Below are positions 11,264 to 23,322 of a stretch of 64,000 nucleotides of DNA, piece after piece (the first letter of the stretch is position 1; each line of letters starts with the position of its first letter). The position numbers and the translations under genes were made by a program. The stretch spans positions 29,121,081 to 29,185,080 of the forward strand of contig OX421498.1 in assembly GCA_949126835.1 (NCBI GenBank), in the 5' to 3' direction. A model generated the notes under the pieces. That model made no database searches and was not told the DNA's origin. It saw only the letters and a list, made by a program, of their open reading frames with translations. The DNA is from Anisus vortex. Taxonomy: Eukaryota; Mollusca; Gastropoda; Planorbidae.

Positions 11264-12050
11264 AATAGAACATCTAGACAAACTATTTAATTGCTAAACA
11301 CAACGTTAAAAAATATGAAAAGTAGACTTTTATTCTAAGAACATTTTTTTTTGTTTAATATTTTTTAACATTTTGTATAGGCAATTATAATTTCAACAAA
11401 TACAAAAAATAGGTCCTCCTAAACAAATTGCTTGAAAAAAAATACATACACAACAGGCAATTTAAAAAAAAAAAGTCATATTAAAAAAATACACAATCAT
11501 TCACTGCGGGTGCTATCATAATCTAATTAGGGAAGGTGAGGCAATAAGATATACATAAAGTGAGCGCGTGTTGTTGTTTGTAAACTTGAAGTACATCATT
11601 ACCGTTTTGTTGTGGATTTGTTTGGCACAAATGTGCATTGAAGTATATTTTTATATAGAGTTAGTTATACGTGTCTTTATAATAGACCTGTTTTATAGAA
11701 CTATAATTCTTGATTTATCATGCTTTATAATGGATATGTTTAATAAGCACAGTTATTAATTATTATTATGTGTATAATGTTATATAATGTAGCCTACATA
11801 TACTGATTTAGGTTATATATATATATATATATATATATAGGCCTATTATAGTTCCTTTGATAAGTATGCATTCATATTAAAGTGTGAATTTGTAAACCAA
11901 TATTACTTTAATCAACATTTGTATTTTTAAAAAAAATTTTAACAATTCATCACAATGATTCATTTTATACTTGGAATTATGGATATCATTTAATGTTTTA
12001 ATAAAATACATGTTTATCATTTGAAAATATTGCAAGTGCGAATGTCAAAG
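11264..12050. other. AT-rich downstream flank of the small heat-shock gene
   Basis: No gene is recognised. Contains an (AT)n tract near 11817-11838. On the minus strand, ATTAAA hexamers occur at about 11990-12002, just past the heat-shock stop codon, and could serve as polyadenylation signals. Confidence 0.5.
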
Positions 12051-14824
12051 TTACAGGCGCATTATTGGCAATATTCTCTCCCTTGGCGCCTCAATGGCGG
12101 CAGGGGCCGGAGCTTCAATGCTGAGGACGCCATCTGCTGCTAGTGTTGAGTTCAGGGTCAAAGGGTCGATCTTCTGGGGCAAAACGTACTGGCGGCTAAA
12201 TTCACGATACACCTGTAAATAGAATACTAGATTTATATATTATAGTTATCATATTAGTAGCCCACCAATGTAGGCCTATGTATATAGGTCAATAAATATA
12301 TATATGCAAATAAAACTATCTAAAGTTCCAAATATATTAGGCTACGTCAGTTCTTTATATATGCCTAATAAGAAGGATCCCTTTACTGTCCTTTACATCT
12401 TGCTTCGGTGCATTGTTGTAATGAGTCGAGGTTCTAATTCAGACCGTTCAATGTTAAGGTATTCAAATGGTGGATTATTTGGACAGCACAATGCCCGGAC
12501 GATATGGTCTTATACGGATGTGTGTAAAGTAAGCCTGCCATCTAAGGGAGCATAGTCTAAACACTTACAGGGTTTGTATTGGAGAACTAGACAATCCAGC
12601 CTCCTTAGACGAGACTCTAGATTCAGGCCAGAGTCAAACCTCGGTTTTCGCCGACAATGCGTCCGAGAACAATGAGCGAAATCGGAAATTTAACTGGCAA
12701 AAACCGAGGCAATTACTTTCTTATGAATTAATATAGATCTATATTAATTTAATTAGATTGGTCACTCCAAAATACTTACTAAATAACAAATTTGATAAAT
12801 TATAAATATAGTGTTTACCGTAATACTCAAAACAATAAGAAAAAAGTATGCAAAGAATATAAAAGAAAAAGGTTAGGCTAAGTCGACGAAAACCGATGCA
12901 ATGAGACAAAAAACCGAGACACAATTTACCAAGACAAAAAAAATCGTCTACAACCGAAACCGACGAAAACGGAGATTTGATTGTATTTTACGTTGCAAAA
13001 CAAATCCAGTAAAAGGCGAGGTAAAATTATTAGCAGCAGTAACAATTAAGCTTAGAGTTGGGCAGAAGAAAAACTAAAATCCATAAATCTATTATTATTG
13101 ATAGGCCTAAATGCCGCCTAAACAAATTTTGAAAAAGTATAGTCCTACAATTTTTGAATTTAAAAATAAATATAATATCAAAGAGATAAAATTAAATATG
13201 TTGTAACGGTGAAATGGATGGTTTGGAGAAGGACGTCACTGAAGTTTGGAAGGGAAATCAAAAACTGTTTTAGATGATTCAATTACTTACTTAGGCCTGG
13301 GACATAGGCCGCCAACAAGAGTCCCCCAGGTATCCCAATCCTGGGCCTATTTCTCTATCTGATCCCAGTTAAGCCTAAGCTTTTTAACATCAGATGATTC
13401 AATGCAAAAAAAAAATTATTGAGCGTTTCCTTATGCTTTTGCTCATTTTGAACTGCACCATGCACGTCAATAATTCTTTCTTTAAAATTATTTCGTCTTT
13501 TTTTATCTTTTCTCTCTCCAACTTTTTCTTTTGCCATTTTCAAGGTGGAGGTCTTTTAAAACGGCTGCGTTCCAAAAGTTTTGACTTGGCTCCAAGAAAA
13601 AAGGTAAAAAAAAAAAGAAACTGCTACAAGACATTGATCCAAAGAACGGTAACTGCTAAACAAACAAATAAAACAAAAGAGACAACCCAAAGTCATGGAT
13701 GATGGAGAGAGAGAAGAAAAAAGGAAAGAATGTCTGACCTACAAAATATGCTTTAAAATCAGATTCGCTGTACTCTTGAAATATATTTTTTGTTTCACTG
13801 ACATCAACACAATTTTTTTATTTTTTTTTATTTTTCGTAAAAGTTCGAATCTGCCTGTTAAAAGTAGATCTAGTCTTACTCAGAGTTTACCAAATATCTT
13901 ATCGGTACCCTGTACGGGTCCACAAAAACAATTTTTATCGGGTCGCAGAAAAACAACTACAAAAAACAACTACAAAAAAAACAACAACAAAAAACAAGAA
14001 CAATCAAGATGAAAATATAGATTTAGTTGACTGCTGAGGAGTCCATTCGCTGCCCCCAACGACCACAACTGTCATGGGATTGATGATGAGCGTGATATAT
14101 GCCTACTACTGATGGACATGTAACAGTGGCCTATATTTTTACCCTAATCAAACATGTTATGATATTTACAACTATATTTACAACTATATTTACAACTATA
14201 TTTATTAATAAATGCTCAATTTACAATGTATCGATATAGAAAATGTGTCCAAAGTTATAAGCCCATCTGTTTTATGTTACTTATAGACTAATGTAGGCAA
14301 TGAAAATGTTCGTCTGGAAGTAAATGTAAAAACAAAACTGGGTATTGTAAAATGAAAGTTAGGGTAAACATAATCTAAATTGATTGTTTCTTATATATTC
14401 TATGGTTTATGTCATATACATATTCACCACACACACCGGAGACTGGTGAATTTATTTAAAGCTCAATCTTAACTCACAACTGCAAAATCCTAACATCGTT
14501 TTGTACGGTAACTAAATATATCGCCTTTTTACCAAAACTAATTGCAAGCGAGTATCCATTACACAGACTTGTGTTGGGCGGTAATCAAGAAGGGAAAAAA
14601 GCCAGACTCGAGTTTATGCGTTCCAATGTTTTGAAGACTTAAAAAATATATTTGTAAATTCAATGTGTTCTGTGATGTGATGGACTGGCTTTATTCGTTG
14701 TATGTTGTGTGTGCTACATATATAGGATTTAGAAGACACAGTTGTCTTTATAATATGTATTAATCATATATATGCACTGTAAGATATTGTAATCGAAAAA
14801 AATAGATAGATAAATAAACAGAGG

Positions 14825-14885
<61 letters not shown>

Positions 14886-17097
14886 GCAGACAAAAGACTG
14901 ATAGATTGCTAGATTATCAAACGCATCCTCGATGATACACCATCCCTAATAAATACAAAAACAGCAAACTTTTCTGCCACTAGCGGCACTTAATTAAAAA
15001 AATGTGATTGAATCGTAATGTATGATATATATCGCTCTGGTCTAGCTATTTTTAATATTTCGGTGACCGTGATGTGACTCGGCATTCATACATTTAATAT
15101 GTTTTTAAGTTTTTAAGTCTTATAACAATGGGGCCTTTCTCCTCCAAACAATCTTACACTTTAAAAATAAATATCTGTTACAGATTGCTCTTGTGAGCTT
15201 ATTCACGCGGGTCATTGAGTACCTATACAAAAAAGGTGGGGCCACTTTATTTGTACCAAGGCCTGAAACTTACTTTAACCCGCATTGTTCTCATTCAAGA
15301 ACAATAACTGTGACATGCATGACATTCAACTACAATCTGGAACTAAAAGGTTTAGTAAATGAACAACATACTTTCCTTCCCGGAGACTCCTCTGTGTGTT
15401 TGGCCTGCACCATCAGTCTGTTGTCTACAGTTTTCACTGTGATTTCTTCTGGCTTGAACTCTTTGCAGTCAAACCTAATAATACATAATAATAATACATC
15501 AATTATAATACATAGTAATAATATATAAAGTATTAAATTCTGACTCAGAAATACAATAAAATACTCAGAAAAGCAGAAAGCTAAAAAAAGGATTTTCTTT
15601 TTTTCTTATGCAAGGACTAATTCATATTCAAGTTAATTTTTTTTTCTGATGGGTATTCGTTAATGAAATGGGTTGCCTGGAGTAATAAACAAATTAATAT
15701 GTTAACATCAGTTAAATCAAAATGTTTGATTAAACTGATTTAACTAAAAGCATGCAATTATCTTATACATGTGTGTAGAAAAAACTATTTAACATAAAAT
15801 ATTTAAATAATACCACGAACATGTGTTGATATTAGATTTACAGAGGCACTTATATTTCAACACATGTGCATTACATAAATATAATTGAACAACTAGCTTA
15901 AAAAAACAATTTCTCCCTGCATCGGTTTCTCAGACGGTATTATTTACATTTTGTATTTAACCTTAGAGATAACCACTGTTGCCCATCGGAAATGAAATGG
16001 TACCTTAAGAACAAGCCTTTTGTTGACTATTTCTCTCTAGCCTAAGACAGGCTACAACCTTTTGTTGTCAGTCAGTAATTAGCGACAGCCTTTTGTTTCT
16101 CAACTGTAATGTACTTTTACCTTAAAAACAACATTTTGTTTTCCACCTGCAAATTACTCTTACCTTAAACAGGGCCGGCTCGTCATTATAGGCACACTAG
16201 GCGGGCGCCTAAGTCGCAAAATTTGGGGGGGGGGCGCATAATTGAGGATTTTTTTCAATTTGGGGATTTAAAAATACAAACTAAATTAAAGTTTAGTACT
16301 TCTGCATGCTACTAGCATAGGCAGACAAGTTACTAGTTAATAAAAGGCGAAGGGTATTTTATTTAAAATGTCTTAGAAAATATGAAAGTATTCCCTAACA
16401 CTACTCCGTTTCTCCCCGCTGTAGGCACTTTTATGAGGGCGCAGAATTTGTTTTCGCCTAGGGCGTCAAAAAGCCCTAGAGCCGGTCCTGACCTTAAAGA
16501 CAACCTTTTGTTCCCCAGCTGCAAAGTACTCTTACCTTAAAGACAACTTTTGTTTCCCACCTTCAAAGCACTTTTACCTTAAAGAAAAACTTTTGTTTCC
16601 CACCTTCAAAGTACTCTTACCTTAAAGACAACTTTTGTTACCCCAACCGGCAAAGTACTCTTACCTTAAAGACAACTTTTGTTTCCCCCACCTGCAAAGT
16701 ACTCTTACCTTAAAGACAGTCTTTTGTTTCCCCCACCTTCAAAGTACTTTTACCTTAAAGAAAAACTTTTGTTTCCCACTTTCAAAGTACTCTTACCTTA
16801 AAGACAACTTTTGTTACCCCAACCGGCAAAGTACTCTTACCTTAAAGAAAGTCTTTTGTTTCCCTGTTCATCAGAGACGATCGGGTGTTCCGGCTTGATC
16901 ATGCTGGAGCCAAAGTCATTAAAGTCCAGAGCCTTCAGTGTGAACATTTCGCTCCTCATCCTGTCCAGCTCCTTGTCAAACTCCTTCCACTCGTCCTCGA
17001 TGTCTCTATCCATTCCTTTGAAGATGTCGTGAAAGACCTGCCTCTGCCTTTCAAAGAAGCTCCAGTTCTCACGTCTAAGGGGCACTAAGTGTTCCAT
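12051..17097 (-). CDS. Small heat-shock protein (HSP20 / alpha-crystallin family)
   Basis: Three coding exons join in frame: 17097-16841, 15474-15372 and 12212-12051, giving 173 residues. Each junction is GT-AG (donors AG|GTAAGAG and AAA|GTATGT; acceptors ...TTAG|G and ...ACAG|GTG). Exon 1 begins MEHLVPLRRENWSFF and forms the variable N-terminal region. The alpha-crystallin domain starts near residue 80, with FDCKEFKPEEITVKTVDNRL in exon 2 and YREFSRQYVLPQKIDP and DGVLSIEAP in exon 3. RERILPIMRL at the end carries the C-terminal I/L-x-I type anchor. The family consists of ATP-independent holdases forming oligomers in the cytosol. An acceptor-like cccattacag just upstream of the ATG (17104) suggests a further, non-coding 5' exon. 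A clear heat-shock element was not found. Confidence 0.92.
12635..12979. repeat. Inverted-repeat segment with cgaaaaccgag motifs (possible MITE)
   Basis: Lies in intron 2 of the heat-shock gene. The 19-base ends (12635-12653 and 12961-12979) are inverted repeats matching at 16 of 19 positions, and several cgaaaaccgag/gatgca copies lie between. No target duplication is obvious. Confidence 0.4.
13284..13391 (-). mobile_element. Very short 5'-truncated LINE end in intron 2 of the heat-shock gene
   Basis: A 108-bp insert is flanked by perfect 12-bp copies of agatgattcaat (13272-13283 and 13392-13403). On the minus strand it reads as the last residues of a LINE reverse transcriptase (TLVGGLCPR), the same block seen at the end of the LINE at 57925-58997. 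Confidence 0.82.
14822..14885. repeat. (GATA)n microsatellite
   Basis: About 15 uninterrupted tagataga repeats within intron 2 of the heat-shock gene. Confidence 0.97.
15990..16840. repeat. Minisatellite made of copies of the heat-shock exon 1 splice donor
   Basis: Read on the minus strand, the first intron starts with tandem 41-46 bp units. Each repeats the end of exon 1 and its donor: a GGGAAACAAAAG-like block, TCTTTAAG, then GTAAGAG or GTAAAAG and TACTTTG. Clear units centre near 16795, 16751, 16706, 16661, 16618, 16575, 16532 and 16491. More diverged ones lie at about 15995-16165, beyond a transposon insertion. The true exon end is at 16841. Confidence 0.9.
16170..16490. mobile_element. 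hAT-type MITE inside the splice-donor minisatellite
   Basis: The ends CAGGGCCGGCTC and gagccggtcctg are 12-bp inverted repeats with one mismatch. They are flanked by perfect 8-bp copies of accttaaa (16162-16169, 16491-16498). At 321 bp with no ORF it is non-autonomous. The target sequence accttaaa is itself the splice-donor core of the minisatellite unit. Confidence 0.92.
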
Positions 17098-17104
17098 GTC
17101 TAGC

Positions 17105-18600
17105 TGTAATGGGGAAATTATCAAGAATATAGGTACATGTTATTGTAATCGGTACGTTTGAAATCGGGAAGTTTTAAGCCGGATTCTCACTACAGCTGCC
17201 GCCACTGTAAGGGAGTAAGATTGACAGTGGAGTTTATATTGCAAGGTGGTACCCAAAGTGCTTGCAGAATTTTTTTCAGAGGTCCCGATGAATAGTGCCA
17301 AGTCTTTAATAACGTTATTTTCCCTTTACGATTCCATGTGGCAAAATACGACGTCTGTGACTTTTACAGGACGAAAGACGGAAACTTCAAAGAAAAAAAT
17401 ATATAGATTAAAAAAAACGCCGCCAGTGGGGAAAAATTGAGAACAACTGTATTAAGAGCATTAACAATAATGTCTTTGTCTGCTTCTGTCTCTTAAACTA
17501 TATTTTAAGCCTTAAATAAAATTAGATTAAATAAAATATTGTGCCAGATAGTTGTATTCACAGTTCAAAACAAAGTGGATATATTTTGATTCATTATTTG
17601 GGTTAGCTGTATTGATGATTTAGATTTATTAGTAATAGAATATAAAAAAAATGGTCATTTTGTATTTTTTGTTTGTCTGTTTGTCATTTCCAGTCATTTG
17701 ATTCCCAAATAACCCCCCCCCTTTCCCACCCCAACATGTTATACCATCAGCCTTTCTCTCCCATTCCCTGTTAATCTTATTCACTATATCTTCCACTATC
17801 TGTCTCACTTTATGTCTCACTTTCTGTCTCACTATCTCTCTCAATATATATATCTCGAAAAAGCCTCTATTAATTTTTCTCCTCTCTCCCCCCCCCCCCA
17901 TTTCTCTAGCCCCTACGGTTGCCTCTCTTCATCTCACTCCACGTCTCCTCCTGCGTTCCATACCTCTTTAGCAGCGCTCTAGACTCTTATTTATGTTATA
18001 CTTCTCTTGTGTGAACAGGAAAAAAAAGAACAAGAGTGGCACGAAGTTCTTTATTTAACCTCCAATCTAGGAATTGTGCTGCCAACTGTGCTCTTTATCG
18101 AATAGTACAAAAATAAGTCATCAGTTCTCCCCCTTTTTTTTCTTTCTTTCTTTCTTGTTGCTGTTGTGTTGTGTTTGATAGATTGATGCAGACATTTGAT
18201 TGTAAACCAACAGGGAGTAGAAATAATAAACTGTCATCAATCCGACACGTAACACAAACTTTGCCAAGAAATGAAATGTAGGCTAGTTGTTGCGATGTTG
18301 AACGCGAAGGTCGGTCATACTTAACATTATCTATATACATAAATATGTAAACTATATATCTACCTAAATATACCTGGCATTGCCTGGCATACGCTTTTTT
18401 AAAAACACAAATTGTTACTGTCAATCAAATGTACTTTTACTGGTCCTTTTTTCTTGTTTTATCTTCTTTTTTAGAGTAAAAAATATCCTTCAGATTATGT
18501 CTGTTTATTTATTTAACTAATATCTACTATCTACCTGTCTCTCTAATATCTACTTAACTACCCACCTAGTATTGCGCATCTACCTATAATCCATCCATCT
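17105..18600. other. Upstream region of the small heat-shock gene
   Basis: No coding sequence recognised. Should contain the heat-shock gene's promoter and any 5' non-coding exon. A GAA..TTC...GAA arrangement at 17381-17394 is close to a heat-shock element but has 3-base spacing on one side. Pyrimidine-rich tracts occupy about 17700-17960. Confidence 0.35.
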
Positions 18601-18608
18601 ATATATAT

Positions 18609-18985
18609 GTGATCTATGTGAACTATGTGAACTATGTCATCTATCTGATCTATGTGATCTATGTGATCTATGTGATCTATCTAATTTATCTGATCTATGT
18701 GATCTATCTAATTTATCTGATCTATGTGATCTATGTGATCTATCTAATTTATCTGATCTATGTGATCTATCTAATTTATCTGATCTATGTGATCTATGTG
18801 ATCTATCTGATTTATCTGATTTATCTGATCTATGTGATCTATCAGATTTATCTGATCTATCTGATCTATCTGGTTTATCTGATTTATCTAATCTTTCTGA
18901 TCTATGTGATCTATGTGATTTATCTGATCTATCTGATCTATGTGATCTATCTGATTTATCGGATCTATCTGATCTAACTAAATCT
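18609..18985. repeat. 9-bp tandem repeat array (tgatctatc/tgatctatg type)
   Basis: About 40 variant 9-bp units, plus taatttatc variants. Because the unit is a multiple of three, it reads as a spurious open frame of IYLIYVIY repeats; it is not treated as a gene. Confidence 0.95.
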
Positions 18986-19376
18986 ATCTATCAAACCCCA
19001 ATGGTCTCATCTCAAATAATATAAGTAAATCGGTTCCTAAGACCAGGCAAAAAATAGTTTCAAAGAAAGATCGCGTGTAACCTTAGATCTCAAGTGAAGG
19101 AGAAACAACACAACTCCTCTGCCCCCCTCCCCGGGTCCCCCGGCGCGTTCACTCTCTCCATCAATATACCAAAGTAACAGTTTTTGTTTTTTATTTTGTC
19201 TATCCTCATGAAAACGTTCAATGCGTGCAACGTCTGTTATTAACACAGTGACTCTCACACTTTTGTATTGTTTGGCTTTTTTTTCTTCTTTTTTTTTCGT
19301 TCTCGTTTGTCAGAGGCGAGATTGTAAGTGGTGGGTGCACTTGGCTGTGAACTTTGCTGTTATACAGATAGAAAAT

Positions 19377-19560
19377 TTCATGTAGGTCTATCTCACATGC
19401 AGCAAGCATTTACCAATTTGAGATTCATGTATGCCTATCTCACATGCAGCAAGTATTTATCAAATTGAGACTCGTGTATGCCTATGTCACATGCAGCAAG
19501 TATTTATCAATTTGAGATTCATGTAGGCCTTTCTCACATGCAGCATAATTGTTAATAGAG
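19377..19560. repeat. Four tandem copies of a ~58-bp unit
   Basis: Each copy contains ttcatgtaggcctatctcacatgcagcaag-like sequence followed by tatttatcaatttgaga. A single related copy is near 31000-31045 (gattcatgtagatct ... tctcacaagcag). Function unknown. Confidence 0.85.
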
Positions 19561-20493
19561 GTTCATGTATCTTACTTGTAATAAGTAGCCTATTTATTAT
19601 TTTGAGATTCAGTGAAGTGATGGGTAATATGATTAGGTGTGCGAGGAACTAGCCAGATATTAGAATTCAATGATATGGAGAAAGACTACAATGATACGGT
19701 TGATCACTCTTTTTTTTTCCCGTCTAGGCATAGGCCTATATTTATTTTTTTTAAACACAATAAAACTATTAAATAATAATTATCATATTGTTTAGTATTC
19801 AACTTATTTTCCAAAATCACTTTGTATTTATACCTCTTGAAAACATAAATAGATCTACAGTTTTCTGTAATATTAATAAAACAAGAAAAATAATATATTT
19901 GTATGATTGAAATACTGATGATCAAAACGTAGGTCAAAGATCAATCAGCAATGCACTATTCAGACTAGCAAAACTTAAAAATATATCTAGGCTAGTAAGG
20001 CGTCCTGATTCGTCAAAATGGCGTTTCAACGTTATATCTCTAAATTAAAAAATATATATTTAATTTCGGATAATATCTACAATTGAGGAATCAGAGCGCA
20101 CTGAGCAAGCTAAACTATTACAATGTATTAATAATAGCATGGATAGACGCGCTGTGCAAGTGACCATCACAATTAATATCGCCTAATTATCATTAGGTGT
20201 GGCATCCATGGCCATCTTTCTTTGTAAATCAACTGTGGGTGGTGATGAGTACACGAATTTTACTTTTAAAGACTTCAATCAAATAAAAATTTTATTAGTT
20301 GTTTTATTTCGATTGCAAATGTTTGCATTAGTTAGCAATACATCTTTATATATAATTATATAATATAATCAAAACTAAGTGAGTAGAATAAATTCATAAA
20401 ATAGCTGCAAGATTTATTGTAAATGGCAAGTGTAACACCAATAGTTAAATCAATAAACCTAAAACACTAAATGAAAGAAAGGTAAAGAGCAAA

Positions 20494-20495
<2 letters not shown>

Positions 20496-20541
<46 letters not shown>
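20496..20541. repeat. (AT)n microsatellite, left half
   Basis: Uninterrupted AT repeat that continues at 26851. The LTR element at 20542-26850 entered the middle of it and duplicated atat. Confidence 0.95.
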
Positions 20542-20545
<4 letters not shown>

Positions 20546-21168
20546 ATGGACCTCTTTATATGATGACTATTATTACGACTCGTTAAATCGGATTCAATGA
20601 ATATAGTTGTATCTTTATTAGAAGTCTCTAGATTCTGCTAATCTGTAGCCCAAGCTAGGGGTTCCTTGACTGACAGGTCTATGCAGTAATGTAGTTATAT
20701 TCGTGATAATTATCTTCAACACATTTCTCAACAATGATTGATCAAACAACTCCAGTTGTTGAATAAACAATTTTATTTAAATTGTAGACTCAATATAAAC
20801 GATCAATAAACTTTATCAACTGATGGCAACATAAGTATCAATAAAATGGCATTATATGTACATGTATGAATATAGCGACTTCACTCTACAAACGTTTAAA
20901 CTGAACTAACTTTAAGGAGGTCGGGACTTTACAAAGAAAACGATCATCGAAGATTCTACAGGGTCTTAATACGCATTTTAACCTCTTTCTCTATAATTAC
21001 TACGATCCAGAATTATCCCCCAATTTCCACGGGATTTGAACGAATTATTTTATTTAAACTGCCCTCAGGGCATAAAGGTCAAACCTTGGTCGCTTTGGAC
21101 TCTGATACGCACTTGTTAAGAGGTCAATGCCTTACTACGTCATTCATTTATGACCGATATTCGTAACA
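20542..21168 (-). repeat. 3' LTR of the second element
   Basis: 627 bp, TGTTATGG...CGTAACA in forward reading. It matches 26224-26850 base for base as far as can be checked by eye. Confidence 0.95.
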
Positions 21169-21182
21169 TCCCCCCCCCTTCT
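21169..21182 (-). other. Polypurine tract of the second element
   Basis: On the minus strand agaaggggggggga ends directly at the 3' LTR, the expected place and composition for the plus-strand primer. Confidence 0.8.
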
Positions 21183-23322
21183 AAAGCTTTATAATTATTT
21201 CCTTTACATTTTAACCATACGAAAAATGTTAATTTTAAGGAATAATTATAAAAGAAAATATTCCGGGAAAAACAATACAGTTCAATTGGCGATCCCAATA
21301 ATTCAATCGAACTGATAACAATAACATAATAATATATGCAATATAAATTCATCTTATCAAATGGCTTAACTATAGTCATTCAATCATTCCATTTTTAATT
21401 CAAAACAATGGACAATTAAATTGTTTATCTAAATCTTGTATACAAGAAAAATACATAATCATTCTTAATAGCTATAATATAATACAAGTTAATAACTTCT
21501 ATTACATTGAACATTCCACTGTAATAAAAACTCTCTCGTCCATTTAATTTATAAACTAATATCTTTTACATTTGTAATCAAACAACAAAAGAAAAATCAC
21601 TTAATGTCTATTCAGACACGACTTATTTTTTCATAAGCAGAAAAAAACAAACGCTCTTGATGAAAAAAATACTACTAGGCTTGACCTAATTACACAACAA
21701 CACGATCATTTTCTCGACAGTATTTTTTTTTTCATGTTTGTAGGCTGGACAACATTAGACAACTGTCTGTGACGCGACACAGAAATTGAGGTCAATTCCG
21801 CACTCTCTCTCTCTATTCCTCTTTTTTTTCTCTCTCATTCCCAATTGATTCTAACAATATTGACATCGCTATGCAAATTTCTACCTCATCACAGCCGAGG
21901 TCAAATAAAATTGCTACGCGATTAAATAGTTATCGTATTAAATGAGCATTCTTTAACATCTATCATCTCAAAATCAAATTCATTTATGTTATTTTAAGAA
22001 CATTAAACATAGTCTGTTCACGAATTAAAATAGTTTATAGACAATTTCATTAAAAATAATTCAATTTCTCATTTTACCATGACCTTTCGACGTCATTATT
22101 TTTCTTTTTAAAAGAGTTCACATCGTAGCAGTTTTGAATTGAAACATTCTATCTTTCATGCAGACATGGATTTACTTAAAACAAATTGGTTAATTTACTT
22201 AAGCAGATTATATTATCTTCATACAATCTTAGTACTACACAGTAAGTACTTATTTTCTTTAGATTACATCAAAGACATTTCAAATACAATATTATTGAAG
22301 TAGAAAAGAGTTAAGCATAGGCTACTATTAATTTTTTTCAGAGCGAAATCAATGTAACAATTTATGTACAAAACAAACTGCTGTTTTGACTGGTGTGGTA
22401 AAACATTCCATTTCCAATCTTTTCAGTGGTGTACATTGCTCTTTTCCATTTTCCATAAAGGTTTTATTCATAGGTTCTAGGTTCTCCTGTTACTTTCACA
22501 GTGTTCAGGTCTACCCAATCTTTTGATTGTCAGTACAATTCATTCAATCTATTTTAACTCATACAGAAAAAAAAATAGATTAGTTTTACAATATTGACAT
22601 GAAATCCTTAATTAATAATACATTTGTTGAACATTGGTATGTCAACATTATAAATTCTCAACCATTCTGGTTTACAGTGTCAAGTCAGTGGCATATCCTA
22701 AATTTTTTCAAAACAAGGATACAAAGTTTACATTAGTTTCACTTCTGGTCTGCTTTTCATGTAACATTATCCTAAAAAGTGAAAAATCATATATAATACA
22801 TTTCTTGGAATTCTTGTTAGTCATAGTTCTGCCTTGCTGCAACTATTTTTACCCTACATTATCATACATTCAATGATAATATAATAAATGACTAAATTCA
22901 CATGGAAGAAATTTGCATCTTGACTCAGTGCAATATTTCAACAACAGTACATGATAATACATATCCATAGTACAATCATAAAACATTTCTCAATACTTTA
23001 GTGATAGAAAATTCTCTTTTCTTAAAACCATTTACATCTTTTTCAATCAAATTATCCTCTCTGCCAAATGTTTCAATTATCATTTCCAGAGATTCTCAAA
23101 CATATCTTATAATCAGTCCACATTTATAATGTCCTCTGATTTAGAAACCAATTCTGCGGATAAAACTGATCTTTTTCTCTTATAGCAATTATTTTAAATG
23201 CTCAACCTAACCAGTTTGTTTAGAAATATCACACTATAATGATATTTACTCTAACAATACTTTTACTCAGTCCTTTTTCATCACAAGTAAGGGATTTAGT
23301 TTTAAAATAGTAAGTTTGGTAA
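21183..23322 (-). other. Long non-coding 3' segment inside the second element
   Basis: About 2.1 kb of AT-rich sequence lies between the ORF stop and the polypurine tract. No open frame above 80 codons and no envelope- or integrase-like motif was recognised. It is part of the element because both LTRs lie outside it. Confidence 0.6.

Noticed and set aside
15990..16840. CRISPR-like spaced repeats
   Set aside because: The units are contiguous tandem copies without unique spacers, in an animal gene intron.
16635..16898. Plus-strand ORF over the splice-donor minisatellite
   Set aside because: It is the antisense of exon 1 and its repeated donor; only the minus strand gives an HSP20 protein.
17381..17394. 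Heat-shock element upstream of the HSP20 gene
   Set aside because: GAA-TTC-GAA is present, but one spacing is three bases rather than two, and the transcription start is unknown.
18609..18977. 122-codon plus-strand ORF of IYLIYVIY repeats
   Set aside because: Produced by a 9-bp tandem repeat; no non-repetitive coding sequence on either side.
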